A stretch of DNA of 44,525 nt from a virus, in the IMG/VR virus record IMGVR_UViG_3300021420_000064, positions 1 to 44,525 of that record; one strand, written 5' to 3'. A model generated the notes under the pieces. The model searched no databases. It worked only from the letters and a program-made list of their open reading frames with translations, and was not told where the DNA came from. The number at the start of each line of letters is the position of its first letter. Within the stretch, counting starts at the first letter, position 1. Shown here in pieces: positions 36,903-44,525 of this stretch. Both the position numbers and the translations under genes were made by a program.

Positions 36903-37292
36903 TCAAGGTTTGTTGGCTTGTGCCACCGGAGGGGGCAAAGTCGAAGTTGCTACGGTGATCTTGTCGCCAGGAATTGCGTCAGCAAGTGCGGCCATAGGTG
37001 TTCCGGGAACCGCAAGAACCTGCGCTATTTGCTTGTTCTTCTTGAAGTCGAGCAGCTTGGAAAGCGGACTCTTTTGATACGCCGCATAAAGTCCAAGAGC
37101 TACCGGGATCAGTGTAGTCACGCCAGCAACAATCGACGCCACACCGTCGCCGATCTGGTGGATACCCGTACTAAGCGCGTTGGTATCCACTTGCGACATT
37201 CCAATGAAAATGAGAGCGGCGCTTGCCCCTGCAACACCGGAATAAACGTGACTGAGCCCGGCATGCACCTGCTCAGAGGTTGGCATTTGCAT
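36903..37292 (-). CDS. Holin, two-helix type, 129 aa
   Basis: Two membrane helices: VYSGVAGASAALIFIGM and SIVAGVTTLIPVALGLYAAY, with a small charged loop, and a long soluble tail ending PPPVAQANKP. HVYSGVAGASAAL with GDGVASIVAGVTTLIP is familiar from small putative holins of alphaproteobacterial phages. It would form the inner-membrane lesion that releases the signal-less endolysin encoded about 300 bases upstream in the same operon. Confidence 0.75.
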   Translation of the reverse strand: MQMPTSEQVHAGLSHVYSGVAGASAALIFIGMSQVDTNALSTGIHQIGDGVASIVAGVTTLIPVALGLYAAYQKSPLSKLLDFKKNKQIAQVLAVPGTPMAALADAIPGDKITVATSTLPPPVAQANKP

Positions 37293-37304
37293 CTGAAAAT
37301 CCTC

Positions 37305-37496
37305 TCAGCTTGTTTGAAGCTTCATGGCCGCATCGACGGCGGCCGTAGCGACTTCGCCTGCCAGCGCGTTGATGGATTTCGATGTGATCCCGGCTTCGGC
37401 CTGTAGTTCAGGTGACGGGATCATTTTGTTCATTTCGGCGACCAGTATCTTCACCACCGCATTTGCGGCGGCCGTATATTGCGCTTTCGTTGCCAT
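37305..37496 (-). CDS. Small helical protein, 63 aa
   Basis: Start ATG 37496. Helical and alanine-rich (AAANAVVKILVAEMNKMIPS, AGEVATAAVDAAMKLQTS), soluble. It lies between the lysis peptide and the holin. Unknown. Confidence 0.65.
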   Translation of the reverse strand: MATKAQYTAAANAVVKILVAEMNKMIPSPELQAEAGITSKSINALAGEVATAAVDAAMKLQTS

Positions 37497-37508
37497 AGCC
37501 CATTCTCC

Positions 37509-37601
37509 TCATGGAATGCCGTAGTTCACGGCGAAGATGCAGAACAAAACAAATGCCCCTCCGATCACGAGGCCTGCCCAAATGAAATACTTCGCTTTCA
37601 T
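37509..37601 (-). CDS. Single-pass membrane peptide, 30 aa
   Basis: ATG 37601 overlaps the endolysin stop by 4 bases. Hydrophobic YFIWAGLVIGGAFVLFCIFA is one membrane helix after a basic start MKAK. Could tune lysis. Supported by coupling. Confidence 0.55.
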   Translation of the reverse strand: MKAKYFIWAGLVIGGAFVLFCIFAVNYGIP

Positions 37602-38068
37602 GCCGCCACCTCTGTAACCGGCGTGTTGAATAGCTTGCCCTCGGCCGCGCGACGGCGCTCCAGACCAAGCATCACCCTGCCGCCCGCGTGGTCCCACATC
37701 ATGAGATCGGCGGAGACCTGCGCGTTCTGGCCGACATTGACCGAGCGCAAGACATTCGACCGATCGAGCGCGCCAGTGTTGAAATCGAAACTCACCAGCG
37801 CATCGAATTGGTTTTGGTTGATCTGCGCCGTGACGTGATGGTTCACATCGGCCTCGACTGCCGCGAGATCGCTAGACAGGATCGCATCGGCCTCGTCGGC
37901 GGCGATCAGCATCCCTGACCGGACGGCAGGCAGACCGGCCGCGCTCGTGTGCCCATAGCCGATCGTCCAGACGCCGGTGCCGTCGTCATAGGCTTTCAGG
38001 CTCAGGCCCTCGAATTGTTCGATGAGCTTGCGGCCGTTGGCGCTGGTTTTCATCGGAGGGCTGATCAT
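37598..38068 (-). CDS. Endolysin, GH24 lysozyme, 156 aa
   Basis: Start ATG 38068, coupled to the upstream stop. T4-type catalytic triad with correct spacing: Glu20 in IEQFEGL, Asp29 in AYDDGTG, Thr35 in VWTIGYGHT. The rest (NQFDALVSFDFNTGAL, RRAAEGKLFN) matches the GH24 helical lobe. It cleaves the MurNAc-GlcNAc bonds of peptidoglycan. No signal peptide, so it needs a holin. Confidence 0.92.
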   Translation of the reverse strand: MISPPMKTSANGRKLIEQFEGLSLKAYDDGTGVWTIGYGHTSAAGLPAVRSGMLIAADEADAILSSDLAAVEADVNHHVTAQINQNQFDALVSFDFNTGALDRSNVLRSVNVGQNAQVSADLMMWDHAGGRVMLGLERRRAAEGKLFNTPVTEVAA

Positions 38069-38379
38069 GCTGTCGGCTGTATGAAAATACAGTGCGGATA
38101 TTTGGGCTCGCCGACCGCCTCGCCGTTCCAATAATTGCGGCCTACGCAGACGTGGCACTGCTGGTTGAAAGAGAGATGAGTTTGATCCCGGTTGAACTTG
38201 AAGCCATGCCACTCGTATCCCTTGCTGGTCTCAGTGATCTGATCGCAGGGAATGGGGTGGCAATCGCCGTCAACTTCCGTGCCGTTGCAGCAGAGCGGCG
38301 GATAACTGTCATGCGCCATGGTCGGAGTAACAATGAGCACAGCCGCAATCGCTGCGGCTACGAAGCGCATCGGCAGCAT
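38065..38379 (-). CDS. Secreted Cys-rich protein, 104 aa
   Basis: Signal peptide RFVAAAIAAVLIVTPTMA then HDSYPPLCCNGT. Seven cysteines (30, 31, 40, 45, 75, 78, 97) and the ending HCIFIQP resemble the HD-YP-CC type secreted proteins common in Rhizobiales and their phages. Placed before the endolysin, it may act in the periplasm during lysis, but no activity is known to me. Confidence 0.7.
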   Translation of the reverse strand: MLPMRFVAAAIAAVLIVTPTMAHDSYPPLCCNGTEVDGDCHPIPCDQITETSKGYEWHGFKFNRDQTHLSFNQQCHVCVGRNYWNGEAVGEPKYPHCIFIQPTA

Positions 38380-38399
38380 GTGGACCTCAATTTTTTGGA

Positions 38400-39182
38400 T
38401 TACAGGGGATAGCTGATAATCACGATGCCAGAGCCGCCGAGAGAAGCGACGCCGCCCGAAGCACCGCCCGCGCCAGCGCCACCACCACCACCGCCTGTGT
38501 TGGCCGCGCCTGCTGAACCCGCCGCGCCCGCTCCAGCATTGCTGCCGGCACCACCAGCTCCACCACCACCGGAGCCGCCGGCACCACCAGTTCCCGGCGT
38601 AGTACCGCCACCACCACCGCCGCCACCACCGTAAGTGACCGGAGAGCCGCTAATGGATGAAGCTGTTCCTGCCCCGCCAGGGGCACCATTGGCAGTCCCG
38701 CTAACTGATCCGACTGCGCTATCGCCGCCGCCGCTACTACCGCCTTGGTGCGTTCCCCCCGTACCACCTGCCTCACCGCTGCCAGACGCCCCACCGTTGG
38801 CGCCGGTTGTCGCAGCTCCATTTCCTCCTGCGATTCCGTGATTAGCGGTTGCTACTCCGCTAATGCTCGATGCAACTCCTGAACCGCCGATAGTTATGGT
38901 TTTACTGCCGGGTCCAGTAAAAGGTATGGTTCCGGTTAAGACCTGACCGCCGCCACCACCACCACCGCCACCGGGATTGGTGGCAGCACTACCGCCGGTA
39001 CCACCGCCTCCGACAACCAAATAACTTACCGTCCCAGCCCCGCTCGCCGTGAATGTTCCCGACGACGTAAAAGTATGGATGCGATGTCCACCAGATACGG
39101 TGATTGTACCGCCGGTACTCGTATCCATAGACCATTGATTGAGAGGTAACGGACCTAGGCCGACAAGGGGGCCAACGGTCAT
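38400..39182 (-). CDS. Glycine-rich tail fibre/appendage protein, 260 aa
   Basis: Start ATG 39182, ATGA-coupled. The N-terminus GHRIHTFTSSGTFTASG and the ending GGSGIVIISYPL frame a long polyglycine region with G, A, S and T, as in glycine-rich tip proteins of phage tails, where polyglycine-II helices form a receptor-binding surface. Short glycine tracts in DNA (GGT/GGC runs) make the region prone to slippage and so to rapid change. Confidence 0.75.
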   Translation of the reverse strand: MTVGPLVGLGPLPLNQWSMDTSTGGTITVSGGHRIHTFTSSGTFTASGAGTVSYLVVGGGGTGGSAATNPGGGGGGGGGQVLTGTIPFTGPGSKTITIGGSGVASSISGVATANHGIAGGNGAATTGANGGASGSGEAGGTGGTHQGGSSGGGDSAVGSVSGTANGAPGGAGTASSISGSPVTYGGGGGGGGGTTPGTGGAGGSGGGGAGGAGSNAGAGAAGSAGAANTGGGGGGAGAGGASGGVASLGGSGIVIISYPL

Positions 39183-40000
39183 TGAAGCGCCTTGCAAAAA
39201 TAACTGGAAATAGCACCAATGCGCCAAATTGAAATGGTGAAATAGGCCCCATTTGCTGTGGTTAGAGCGTCGCCTGTATTGCTCCCTACTGTGAAGCCGG
39301 AAAAAGTAATAGCACCGGCGCTTACATTGTTCAGAACTCGGAGCAAACACGTTCCGTCATTTGCTGGCGCCGCGAGTGTGAAAGCTCCGCCATTAACAAC
39401 ATATTGGAGTGGGCATAGTCCGCAGTCTATCGTAAGCGTGCCGGTAGTTTGCGTACCAAGGTTAGCGGACGTGACATTAGCGCCGCCGCTCAATGTCTGA
39501 TCGGCCAATGTCAGTGACGCGCCAGATAGACCGAACGTGAACCAATTAGTCCCGTCTGTTTTGACGACGCATCCAGATCCGCGGGATATCGTCTGCGTCG
39601 TTGCACCATCAACCGTCTGCCCGCCAGTGGCATTACCGGCAAGCGTGATGCTGCCGGTCGATTGATTGTTAATAGCCGCCATAAACGGCGCGTTGACCGT
39701 CCCTGCGTCCGGCGTGGTTATGGTGATGCCAGATACGGTTGCAACAATAAGCCGACCCTGATCGGCCGCAGTCATCGCATAATTAACGCTGGTTTTGACG
39801 ACGCCGGCGCCATCAAGCGTCTTGCCGAATGCGGCCGAGAGGTTGGAATCAACAGCAACGGCGAACGTATCGAGCGGATCGCCGATCTTGGACTTGATGC
39901 CCGCCCATGTAATAAGGTTGGTCGATCCAGTCGTGCCGTCGTCCGGCGGCGGATTGGCGTTATAACCGGAAACGGATGTTCCCGGATACAAATTTGCCAT
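39179..40000 (-). CDS. Beta-rich tail appendage protein, 273 aa
   Basis: GAGAGG before ATG. No signal. An N-terminal stretch YPGTSVSGYNANPPPDDGTT is followed by repeated strands (GRLIVATVSGITITTPDAGT, TGSITLAGNATGGQTV) and a central TDGTNWFTF. Typical of fibre-linked proteins. Coupled to the glycine-rich tip protein, so it probably forms the shaft or base of that tip. Confidence 0.7.
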   Translation of the reverse strand: MANLYPGTSVSGYNANPPPDDGTTGSTNLITWAGIKSKIGDPLDTFAVAVDSNLSAAFGKTLDGAGVVKTSVNYAMTAADQGRLIVATVSGITITTPDAGTVNAPFMAAINNQSTGSITLAGNATGGQTVDGATTQTISRGSGCVVKTDGTNWFTFGLSGASLTLADQTLSGGANVTSANLGTQTTGTLTIDCGLCPLQYVVNGGAFTLAAPANDGTCLLRVLNNVSAGAITFSGFTVGSNTGDALTTANGAYFTISIWRIGAISSYFCKALQ

Positions 40001-40022
40001 TGCAACCTCTCAGGAGAAGAAT

Positions 40023-40109
40023 ATGCATTGGCTCGTAAGCGTCGCGCTATGCGGCGTTATCGGAGCGTTCATGTGGATGATGTTGTTAGACGCTATTGAG
40101 CGGGGTTAG
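40023..40109 (+). CDS. Tiny membrane peptide on the opposite strand, 28 aa
   Basis: Rightward ORF with an excellent ribosome site (AGGAG 6 bases before ATG) in the 92-base gap between two leftward genes, overlapping the end of the 517-aa gene by 17 bases. WLVSVALCGVIGAFMWMMLL is one membrane helix with a charged end DAIERG. It could be an antisense regulator or a lysis control peptide, or a chance match. Confidence 0.35.
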   Translation: MHWLVSVALCGVIGAFMWMMLLDAIERG

Positions 40110-41646
40110 ACAGCAGACCCAAACCGCGTGACGTTTGACCGAGACGGCGAAGCGGCAGACGACTTGCCGCGCCAGCGCCATATGCTGCGCCGCCGACTAG
40201 GGCAGGCGATGACAGTCCAATTCCCGCCCCAAGCGCCGCCGCGGCACCGGGATGACCAAGCGCAAGAGAAACCATCGCTCCCACGCCCTCACCACCCGCG
40301 AGATTACGAGCGAGCCCGCGCGGAGCGGCAGCACTCAGTGACCGTCCGGCGATCTTTTCCAGCAGATGTGTGGCGCCCGATCGGGCGAGGAACGCCACAA
40401 GCTCTCGCCGCTTGCCGTAATTGGTGTTCACGTTGTCGCGCAGGGACGACAGTATTTTTCGCAGCGCAGTGTCAACGCTGGCCTTCGGATTAAGCGACAG
40501 TGTGCGCTCGATTTCTTTGATTTGCTCGCTAGCTTCCTGATAGCCCTTCATGATCTTGGCGTAGGCAGGCTCCTGCTTGACGATGGTGGCCTTAATCGCA
40601 TTGGTTACTTTCTCGGCGGCTAGACGTTCAGGCATGCCATATGGAAGCGCATCGCGGATGTCGCCGATCTTCTGTTTGAGGGCGTCCAGACCCTCCGCGG
40701 TATGAAATTCCTTCGGATCAAGTGCCTTCCATTGCTCTACTGTTTCGGCAATGGCCCCTTGGATCTTCTCTACGCTGGGTGAAATGCTGACGCCCTTGAA
40801 TTTCTTCACCGTATTGCCAACGGCGGAGTCAATATCGGCAAAATCCAGCACGTCCTTGTTCGCGCCGAGGTTGGCCATTTCCGATCGGTAGAGGTCGCCG
40901 CGCTCCTTGCGCAGATTCGACACAGCGGCCTTAGCGTCGCTCACGATGGCGTCTGCCGGCTCAGCCCCGCTCATGGCGTCTCGAAAGGCTTTTCCCGACT
41001 CCCCGCCCTCCGCGCCGGCCCTAGCAGCCGTTTTAATGGCGTCCGCACCGGCGCCGGTCGTGACCCCTAGTGCTTGGGCAGCCAGATTGCCCCCAGCCTG
41101 GACGCCCTTTCCGACGAGGCTAAGAGGATCCACCGCTCGGCCAACCGTACCCACCGCCCGCCCGACCTCGCCTATGGCCCCAGGAGCTCGAGCAAGGGCC
41201 ATTTCCCCGCCGCCTAGAACGGTCGCTATATCGGCCGCCATGCCCACAGGGTCGGTTGCGATGGTTTTCTTGATGGCCTCGCCCGAGCCATAGCGGTCTA
41301 CTAGGAACTTGCCTACGGCGTCGGCATAGGGTTCGGCATCCTTACCCTCCATGATGCCAAGCTTTTGCATCACACCCTTGCCGATCTTGCCGATATTGGT
41401 CGCCGCAGTGATCGGATGTGCAACAGTTTGGGCAATGTCGGACCCTAACTTGACCGCGCTGGATGGAATGTTCTTGACCGCCGATGCGGCAACCTGCCCA
41501 GCCAACATATTCGAGATATCGGCCGCCACAGCCTTGCCGGGTCCGCCGCCGAACTTGGCGCGCAGAGCCGTACGCATGGTGTCCGGAGAGGTACCATCGG
41601 GAAACTCGGCAACCCCGCCATCCGGCGTCTCAACCGTGATGGTCAT
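40093..41646 (-). CDS. Internal virion / DNA ejection protein, 517 aa
   Basis: Start ATG 41646, ATGA-coupled. Alanine/glycine-rich and mainly helical, with hydrophobic patches (AQTVAHPITAATNIGKIG, LVSL-type segments such as GVGAMVSLALGHPGAAAALG) that could insert into membranes. The central part (AAVSNLRKERGDLYRSEMAN, LKQKIGDIRDALPYGMPERL) is a long coil. Fits the largest ejection protein of short-tailed phages, released to form a conduit across the envelope. Assigned by place after two smaller Q-rich proteins. Confidence 0.72.
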   Translation of the reverse strand: MTITVETPDGGVAEFPDGTSPDTMRTALRAKFGGGPGKAVAADISNMLAGQVAASAVKNIPSSAVKLGSDIAQTVAHPITAATNIGKIGKGVMQKLGIMEGKDAEPYADAVGKFLVDRYGSGEAIKKTIATDPVGMAADIATVLGGGEMALARAPGAIGEVGRAVGTVGRAVDPLSLVGKGVQAGGNLAAQALGVTTGAGADAIKTAARAGAEGGESGKAFRDAMSGAEPADAIVSDAKAAVSNLRKERGDLYRSEMANLGANKDVLDFADIDSAVGNTVKKFKGVSISPSVEKIQGAIAETVEQWKALDPKEFHTAEGLDALKQKIGDIRDALPYGMPERLAAEKVTNAIKATIVKQEPAYAKIMKGYQEASEQIKEIERTLSLNPKASVDTALRKILSSLRDNVNTNYGKRRELVAFLARSGATHLLEKIAGRSLSAAAPRGLARNLAGGEGVGAMVSLALGHPGAAAALGAGIGLSSPALVGGAAYGAGAASRLPLRRLGQTSRGLGLLSNPAQ

Positions 41647-42914
41647 TCGAGCTCGCCGGTATCGGGATTGAATTTGTAAGCGGGCTTCGATGTCTGTCCC
41701 GACGCTGGCTTTCTGCCTTGCGACAGAAACTCCTTCATTCCCATCTTTGCCCCGGTTATTTCGGACGGCAGCTCCTTGTTGAGCATCTGGTCAACTGCCG
41801 ACTTAATCTGTCCTTTGCTCCATGCCGTGCTTAGGTTTTCAAATGCTTCGCGGCGGGCCGAATCCGTGATGGCGGCATTACCGGCCCCGAGTGCTCGGGC
41901 GTAATTGTTCACGAACGTATTGACCGCGATGCCGAGGCGGATGACATTTTCGTCGCCTGTTCCCTGCCGCCACGCCATCAGAACGGAATTGAGCGATGGA
42001 TAGTCAGTGCGGCTCACCGCTTCCGACGCCGCTAAAACTCGAGGCGCAGTCTGTGTAGCCGTGGTTGCCGCGCCGATGACCTGCGCCTCCCGACGGCCAA
42101 GAGCACCAGCACCCGCAACCGTTCCCTTATATTCCGCCGTGTTGGCGCTAAGTGTCTCAGCCGCTTGCTGCGTAGTCAGACCTTGATCGTTCACTAGAAC
42201 ATGGTCCGCCCAGGCCCGAATCGCGTTTATCTGCGCTGCGCTCTGCCGGCCGCGACCGCGATTTGTAAGAACCGACGTGTTGCCGCCAGCAAGAGCTCGA
42301 CCATCAACGTCAAGCTGTTCTGGCGTCATTCCGGAATTCTTGGCTAGATTGCTCAGCATCACAGCACCCTGCGCGGCTGGCTCATCCGATGACACGTCTG
42401 GCGATGCCTGCGCGGTCGTGCCGCTCGGCGCTCTTGTGACTGTGCCTGCCCGTGGATTGGCAAATACCACGCTCTGGTCGCCGCTGGCGCTGGTCAGCAC
42501 CTTTGTCTCGGGCCGCTCCTTAGCCGCCGCCATCGCCGCTTCCGTCTTGGTAGCGGGCGGCATAGCCAGCAATGCCGCCATCCGTGCGGTCACATCGTCC
42601 GGCTGGCCGGAACTGACCTTGAGTTTGGACAGCGCGGTCAATGTCGGCTGTATCGGCTTCAATATATCCTGATTGGACATATTCGGATTCGCGATCTTGG
42701 CCTGCTCGACATAGGTGTCGATGGTTTTCCAGTAGTCGTTCTCGATCTTCTGCACCTGCTCGAACTGCTGGCGCTTCTCGGCGTTCTGCTGCGCCTGCTG
42801 CTGGATTTGCAGTTCTTGCGTGCGGTAGTTGTTCAAGCTGGCGGACTGCGAAGCCTGATCGTATCCCTGCGCTGCGCCGCCAGCGAAGAAGCCAAGTCCG
42901 CCAAGTCCGGCCAT
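41643..42914 (-). CDS. Internal virion / DNA ejection protein, 423 aa
   Basis: ATG overlaps the previous stop by 1 base (TAATG). N-terminal GLGGLGFFAGGAAQGYDQAS then a glutamine-rich coil (QELQIQQQAQQNAEKRQQF), followed by long helices (QVIGAATTATQTAPRVLAAS). Membrane-active start plus Q-rich coil is the usual style of ejection proteins. Second of three such genes. Confidence 0.72.
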   Translation of the reverse strand: MAGLGGLGFFAGGAAQGYDQASQSASLNNYRTQELQIQQQAQQNAEKRQQFEQVQKIENDYWKTIDTYVEQAKIANPNMSNQDILKPIQPTLTALSKLKVSSGQPDDVTARMAALLAMPPATKTEAAMAAAKERPETKVLTSASGDQSVVFANPRAGTVTRAPSGTTAQASPDVSSDEPAAQGAVMLSNLAKNSGMTPEQLDVDGRALAGGNTSVLTNRGRGRQSAAQINAIRAWADHVLVNDQGLTTQQAAETLSANTAEYKGTVAGAGALGRREAQVIGAATTATQTAPRVLAASEAVSRTDYPSLNSVLMAWRQGTGDENVIRLGIAVNTFVNNYARALGAGNAAITDSARREAFENLSTAWSKGQIKSAVDQMLNKELPSEITGAKMGMKEFLSQGRKPASGQTSKPAYKFNPDTGELE

Positions 42915-43738
42915 TATGCTACCCCTCCACCGCTGCTGCCGCCGCCGAGGGCGAGCGCGGTATTTGAAGGCGTCGATCCAGTCAACGTTTGGCCGCCGCC
43001 AAACATATTTTGTATTCCACTGGTTGCGCCGGTGACTAAGTTGCCGCCAACGGTATTGCCACCGCCAGTTCCTAGCCCGAAGAACCCGCCCACTAACTTG
43101 CCTAGTCCGGCCAGAGCATTGCTGCTCTGCGTGGCATTGAACTGCGCCGCCTGCTGGTCAAGCTGCGCTTGGGCGGTGGCGATATTTGACATTATGCCAG
43201 TCATTTGCGAACTGAGCTGCGCGGCGATGCCGGTTTCAAAGTTCATCTGATTTATGCCGGTAGAGAATTGCTGCGTAGCCGCGCTGAATTGCTGCTGCGT
43301 CAACTGCGTGCTGGCCTGCAATTCCTGGATATAGGATTGCGCGGTAAAATCGGCTTGCTGCTGCGCGAAGGTGGCGGCGTTATTGCTCAACTGATTTTGC
43401 GCGAATGAAGATCCCAGCACGCGGCGTTGCGCCAGATTGTTCGACAGATTGGAGGTTGCCTGCGCTTGCTGATTGGCGATGTCGGCCAACCCTGCTTGCC
43501 GGAATTGAGAGAACCCCGGTTGTACGGTTGCGCCAAGCGCACCAAAGGCGCTCGCGGCCTGGCCGAATGTGGACTGTAGCTGACCGACTTGGCTGCTGAG
43601 TGCAGGAGATTGCGCGAGGTTAAAGCCGCCGCCGCCCGTGTAGGTTCCCGTCAATCCGGTAGAACTAAAACTCTGCCCAGCGGGATTAAAGTTGATCTGC
43701 GAAGGCGATATCGTCGTGCCGCCAAAGAGTGAGGACAT
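42914..43738 (-). CDS. Internal virion / DNA ejection protein, 274 aa
   Basis: ATG 43738 overlaps the previous stop by 1 base. Q/A-rich helices: AQATSNLSNNLAQRRVLGSS, FAQQQADFTAQSYIQELQAS, MSNIATAQAQLDQQAAQF. Glycine-rich end. Together with the next two genes it matches the three-protein ejection set of podoviruses. Confidence 0.7.
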   Translation of the reverse strand: MSSLFGGTTISPSQINFNPAGQSFSSTGLTGTYTGGGGFNLAQSPALSSQVGQLQSTFGQAASAFGALGATVQPGFSQFRQAGLADIANQQAQATSNLSNNLAQRRVLGSSFAQNQLSNNAATFAQQQADFTAQSYIQELQASTQLTQQQFSAATQQFSTGINQMNFETGIAAQLSSQMTGIMSNIATAQAQLDQQAAQFNATQSSNALAGLGKLVGGFFGLGTGGGNTVGGNLVTGATSGIQNMFGGGQTLTGSTPSNTALALGGGSSGGGVA

Positions 43739-44295
43739 TAGATCGGCCTCGTTTCAAAGACGGCGCAGTGATGGCCAGGAATAGCGACGTAAGACGTTCC
43801 CACACGACGCATGACACCGTGCATCGCACAGACCTCATACATCCGCTTATGTTCCGGCAGAGCGTATCCCACGAAAGCAAAATCCTTCCTGGCTCCGTTG
43901 AAGAAGCCAACCGAACACTCAATGATGTTCCGATGCGACGCCCACGGCATCCAGTCGATATCGAGAACGATCAGATACGGTGCGCTAGGCGCCCACGCGG
44001 CAAGCACAATCCCGACCGGGATGAAGCCGCGCTTGGTATTGCCGAACAGCGTCCATGCCGCGTGACACTTCGAGACTATGGTCTGCTCGAATAGCGCCTT
44101 GAAGTCGTCTGGCGACAGATCAGTAGCAAAATTAAGAGCAGCAAGGCCGCCTTGCTTGTATGCCGCCCAAGCATATTTTACGTCCTCATCCTCGATCGGC
44201 CGGTAGTCTATCGCGCGCTTGAGCGTGCGCTTGAGCCGCCACTTACTGGGAGGCCGCGCGGAACCGGATGCCGATTTCGTTGATGGAGAAAGCAT
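43738..44295 (-). CDS. GNAT-like protein, candidate internal virion protein, 185 aa
   Basis: Starts inside the tail-hub gene (53-base overlap). The body GFIPVGIVLAAW, YLIVLDIDWMPW, SHRNIIECSVGFFNGARKDF then GYALPEHKRMYEVCAMHGVM has the strand order and late His/Met helix of GNAT acetyltransferases. Small GNAT-like proteins lie at this spot in several short-tailed phages and are packed in the virion. Catalytic activity is doubtful. Confidence 0.6.
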   Translation of the reverse strand: MLSPSTKSASGSARPPSKWRLKRTLKRAIDYRPIEDEDVKYAWAAYKQGGLAALNFATDLSPDDFKALFEQTIVSKCHAAWTLFGNTKRGFIPVGIVLAAWAPSAPYLIVLDIDWMPWASHRNIIECSVGFFNGARKDFAFVGYALPEHKRMYEVCAMHGVMRRVGTSYVAIPGHHCAVFETRPI

Positions 44296-44525
44296 TGTTT
44301 CCCGTTACTTCGACGAGCACTTGAAACTCGTTGGCGTGGCCCGGAATGGTGAACTTGTTGCGCGTCATCTTTCCGGTGAACGAATTGTAGTAGGATGATC
44401 CGTTGTAGTAGGAACCCGTTCTGCTGTAGTAGCTGCCGGTCGATGCGGTCGAGAGCGGAATGGTGATCGAATTATTGAAGATGTTTTCGCCCTGGTACTG
44501 GAACGTGATCGTGACGTTGCCCGAG
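44243..44525 (-). CDS. Tail hub/nozzle protein, C-terminal part continuing from 1-1461
   Basis: Continues the frame cut at base 1: the bases after the 139-base repeat (44386-44243) add 47 codons and a TAA. The end of the protein is KFTIPGHANEFQVLVEVTGN then NAFSINEIGIRFRAASQ, a beta-rich closing domain. The frame would not match by chance, which supports circularity. The last 53 bases overlap the GNAT-like gene. Confidence 0.8.
   Translation of the reverse strand, partial: SGNVTITFQYQGENIFNNSITIPLSTASTGSYYSRTGSYYNGSSYYNSFTGKMTRNKFTIPGHANEFQVLVEVTGNNAFSINEIGIRFRAASQ
44387..44525. repeat. Terminal direct repeat, right copy
   Basis: Second copy of bases 1-139, with T in place of A at the equivalent of position 13 (here 44399). 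That change alters a Ser-codon region of the tyrosine/serine-rich hub segment. It may be a read-level variant or an assembly error. Confidence 0.9.

Noticed and set aside
38425-38634. Proline-rich rightward ORF
   Set aside because: Exact antisense of the polyglycine codons of the tail tip gene; polyproline follows mechanically.
1-44525. tRNA genes, CRISPR arrays, insertion sequences, reverse transcriptase/diversity-generating element
   Set aside because: None recognised: no cloverleaf, no regularly spaced repeats, no transposase or reverse-transcriptase motifs.

Overview
The window is best read as one complete genome of a temperate, tailed, podovirus-like phage of an alphaproteobacterium, probably Rhizobiales (Bradyrhizobium-like). 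The first 139 bases recur as the last 139 with a single mismatch, and the tail-hub gene reads in frame across that join, so the molecule is circular or circularly permuted, about 44.39 kb. The host guess rests on a GcrA-type cell-cycle regulator, a Rhizobiales-style outer-membrane protein, a Cys-rich HD-YP-CC type secreted protein and a GC-rich sequence. No database search was possible; all family names come from reading the proteins.

Layout. (1) Late leftward operon, from about 20.7 kb down to base 1 and on through the join from 44.5 to 34.4 kb. It begins after a Rho-independent terminator at 20831-20854. In order of transcription: small coiled protein, ATP-grasp-like protein, Tat-signal ORF, a train of micro-ORFs with the small terminase embedded, a 356-base non-coding leader, then about 9 kb of secreted proteins, a beta-helix protein, a methyltransferase, a glycosidase tailspike, a glycosyltransferase and a Rossmann-like protein. 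The large terminase, portal, scaffold, N4-gp56-type capsid, head-tail adaptor and tail hub follow. Across the join come a GNAT-like protein, three probable ejection proteins, beta-rich and glycine-rich tail proteins, a Cys-rich secreted protein, GH24 endolysin, holin, an outer-membrane beta-barrel and small membrane proteins.

(2) Early leftward operon, 24.7 to 20.9 kb: Cro-like regulator, DNA-binding-like protein, VRR-NUC nuclease, GcrA homolog, HNH-containing replication protein, a possible helicase-loader partner, small proteins and a DUF6362-like HTH protein. No polymerase or helicase is visible, so replication probably borrows the host replisome.

(3) Rightward lysogeny and accessory operon, 24.8 to 34.3 kb: CI-like repressor, lipoprotein, many small coupled ORFs, Gp157-like and SSB-like proteins, a C5-cytosine methyltransferase with a second reading frame overprinted on it, excisionase, tyrosine integrase, an HNH-like protein, zinc-ribbon and Lar-like proteins. 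It meets the late operon head-on at about 34.35 kb, where two strong hairpins lie.

The genetic switch is legible. The exact 17-base palindrome CTTCATGGTTCATGAAG fills the spacer of two promoters, one leftward (24705-24734) and one rightward (25352-25381). Most unusual are the run of five consecutive ORFs with Sec signal peptides in the late operon, a Tat-signal ORF carrying a copy of the capsid N-terminus, the micro-ORF train around the small terminase, and the overprinted methyltransferase.
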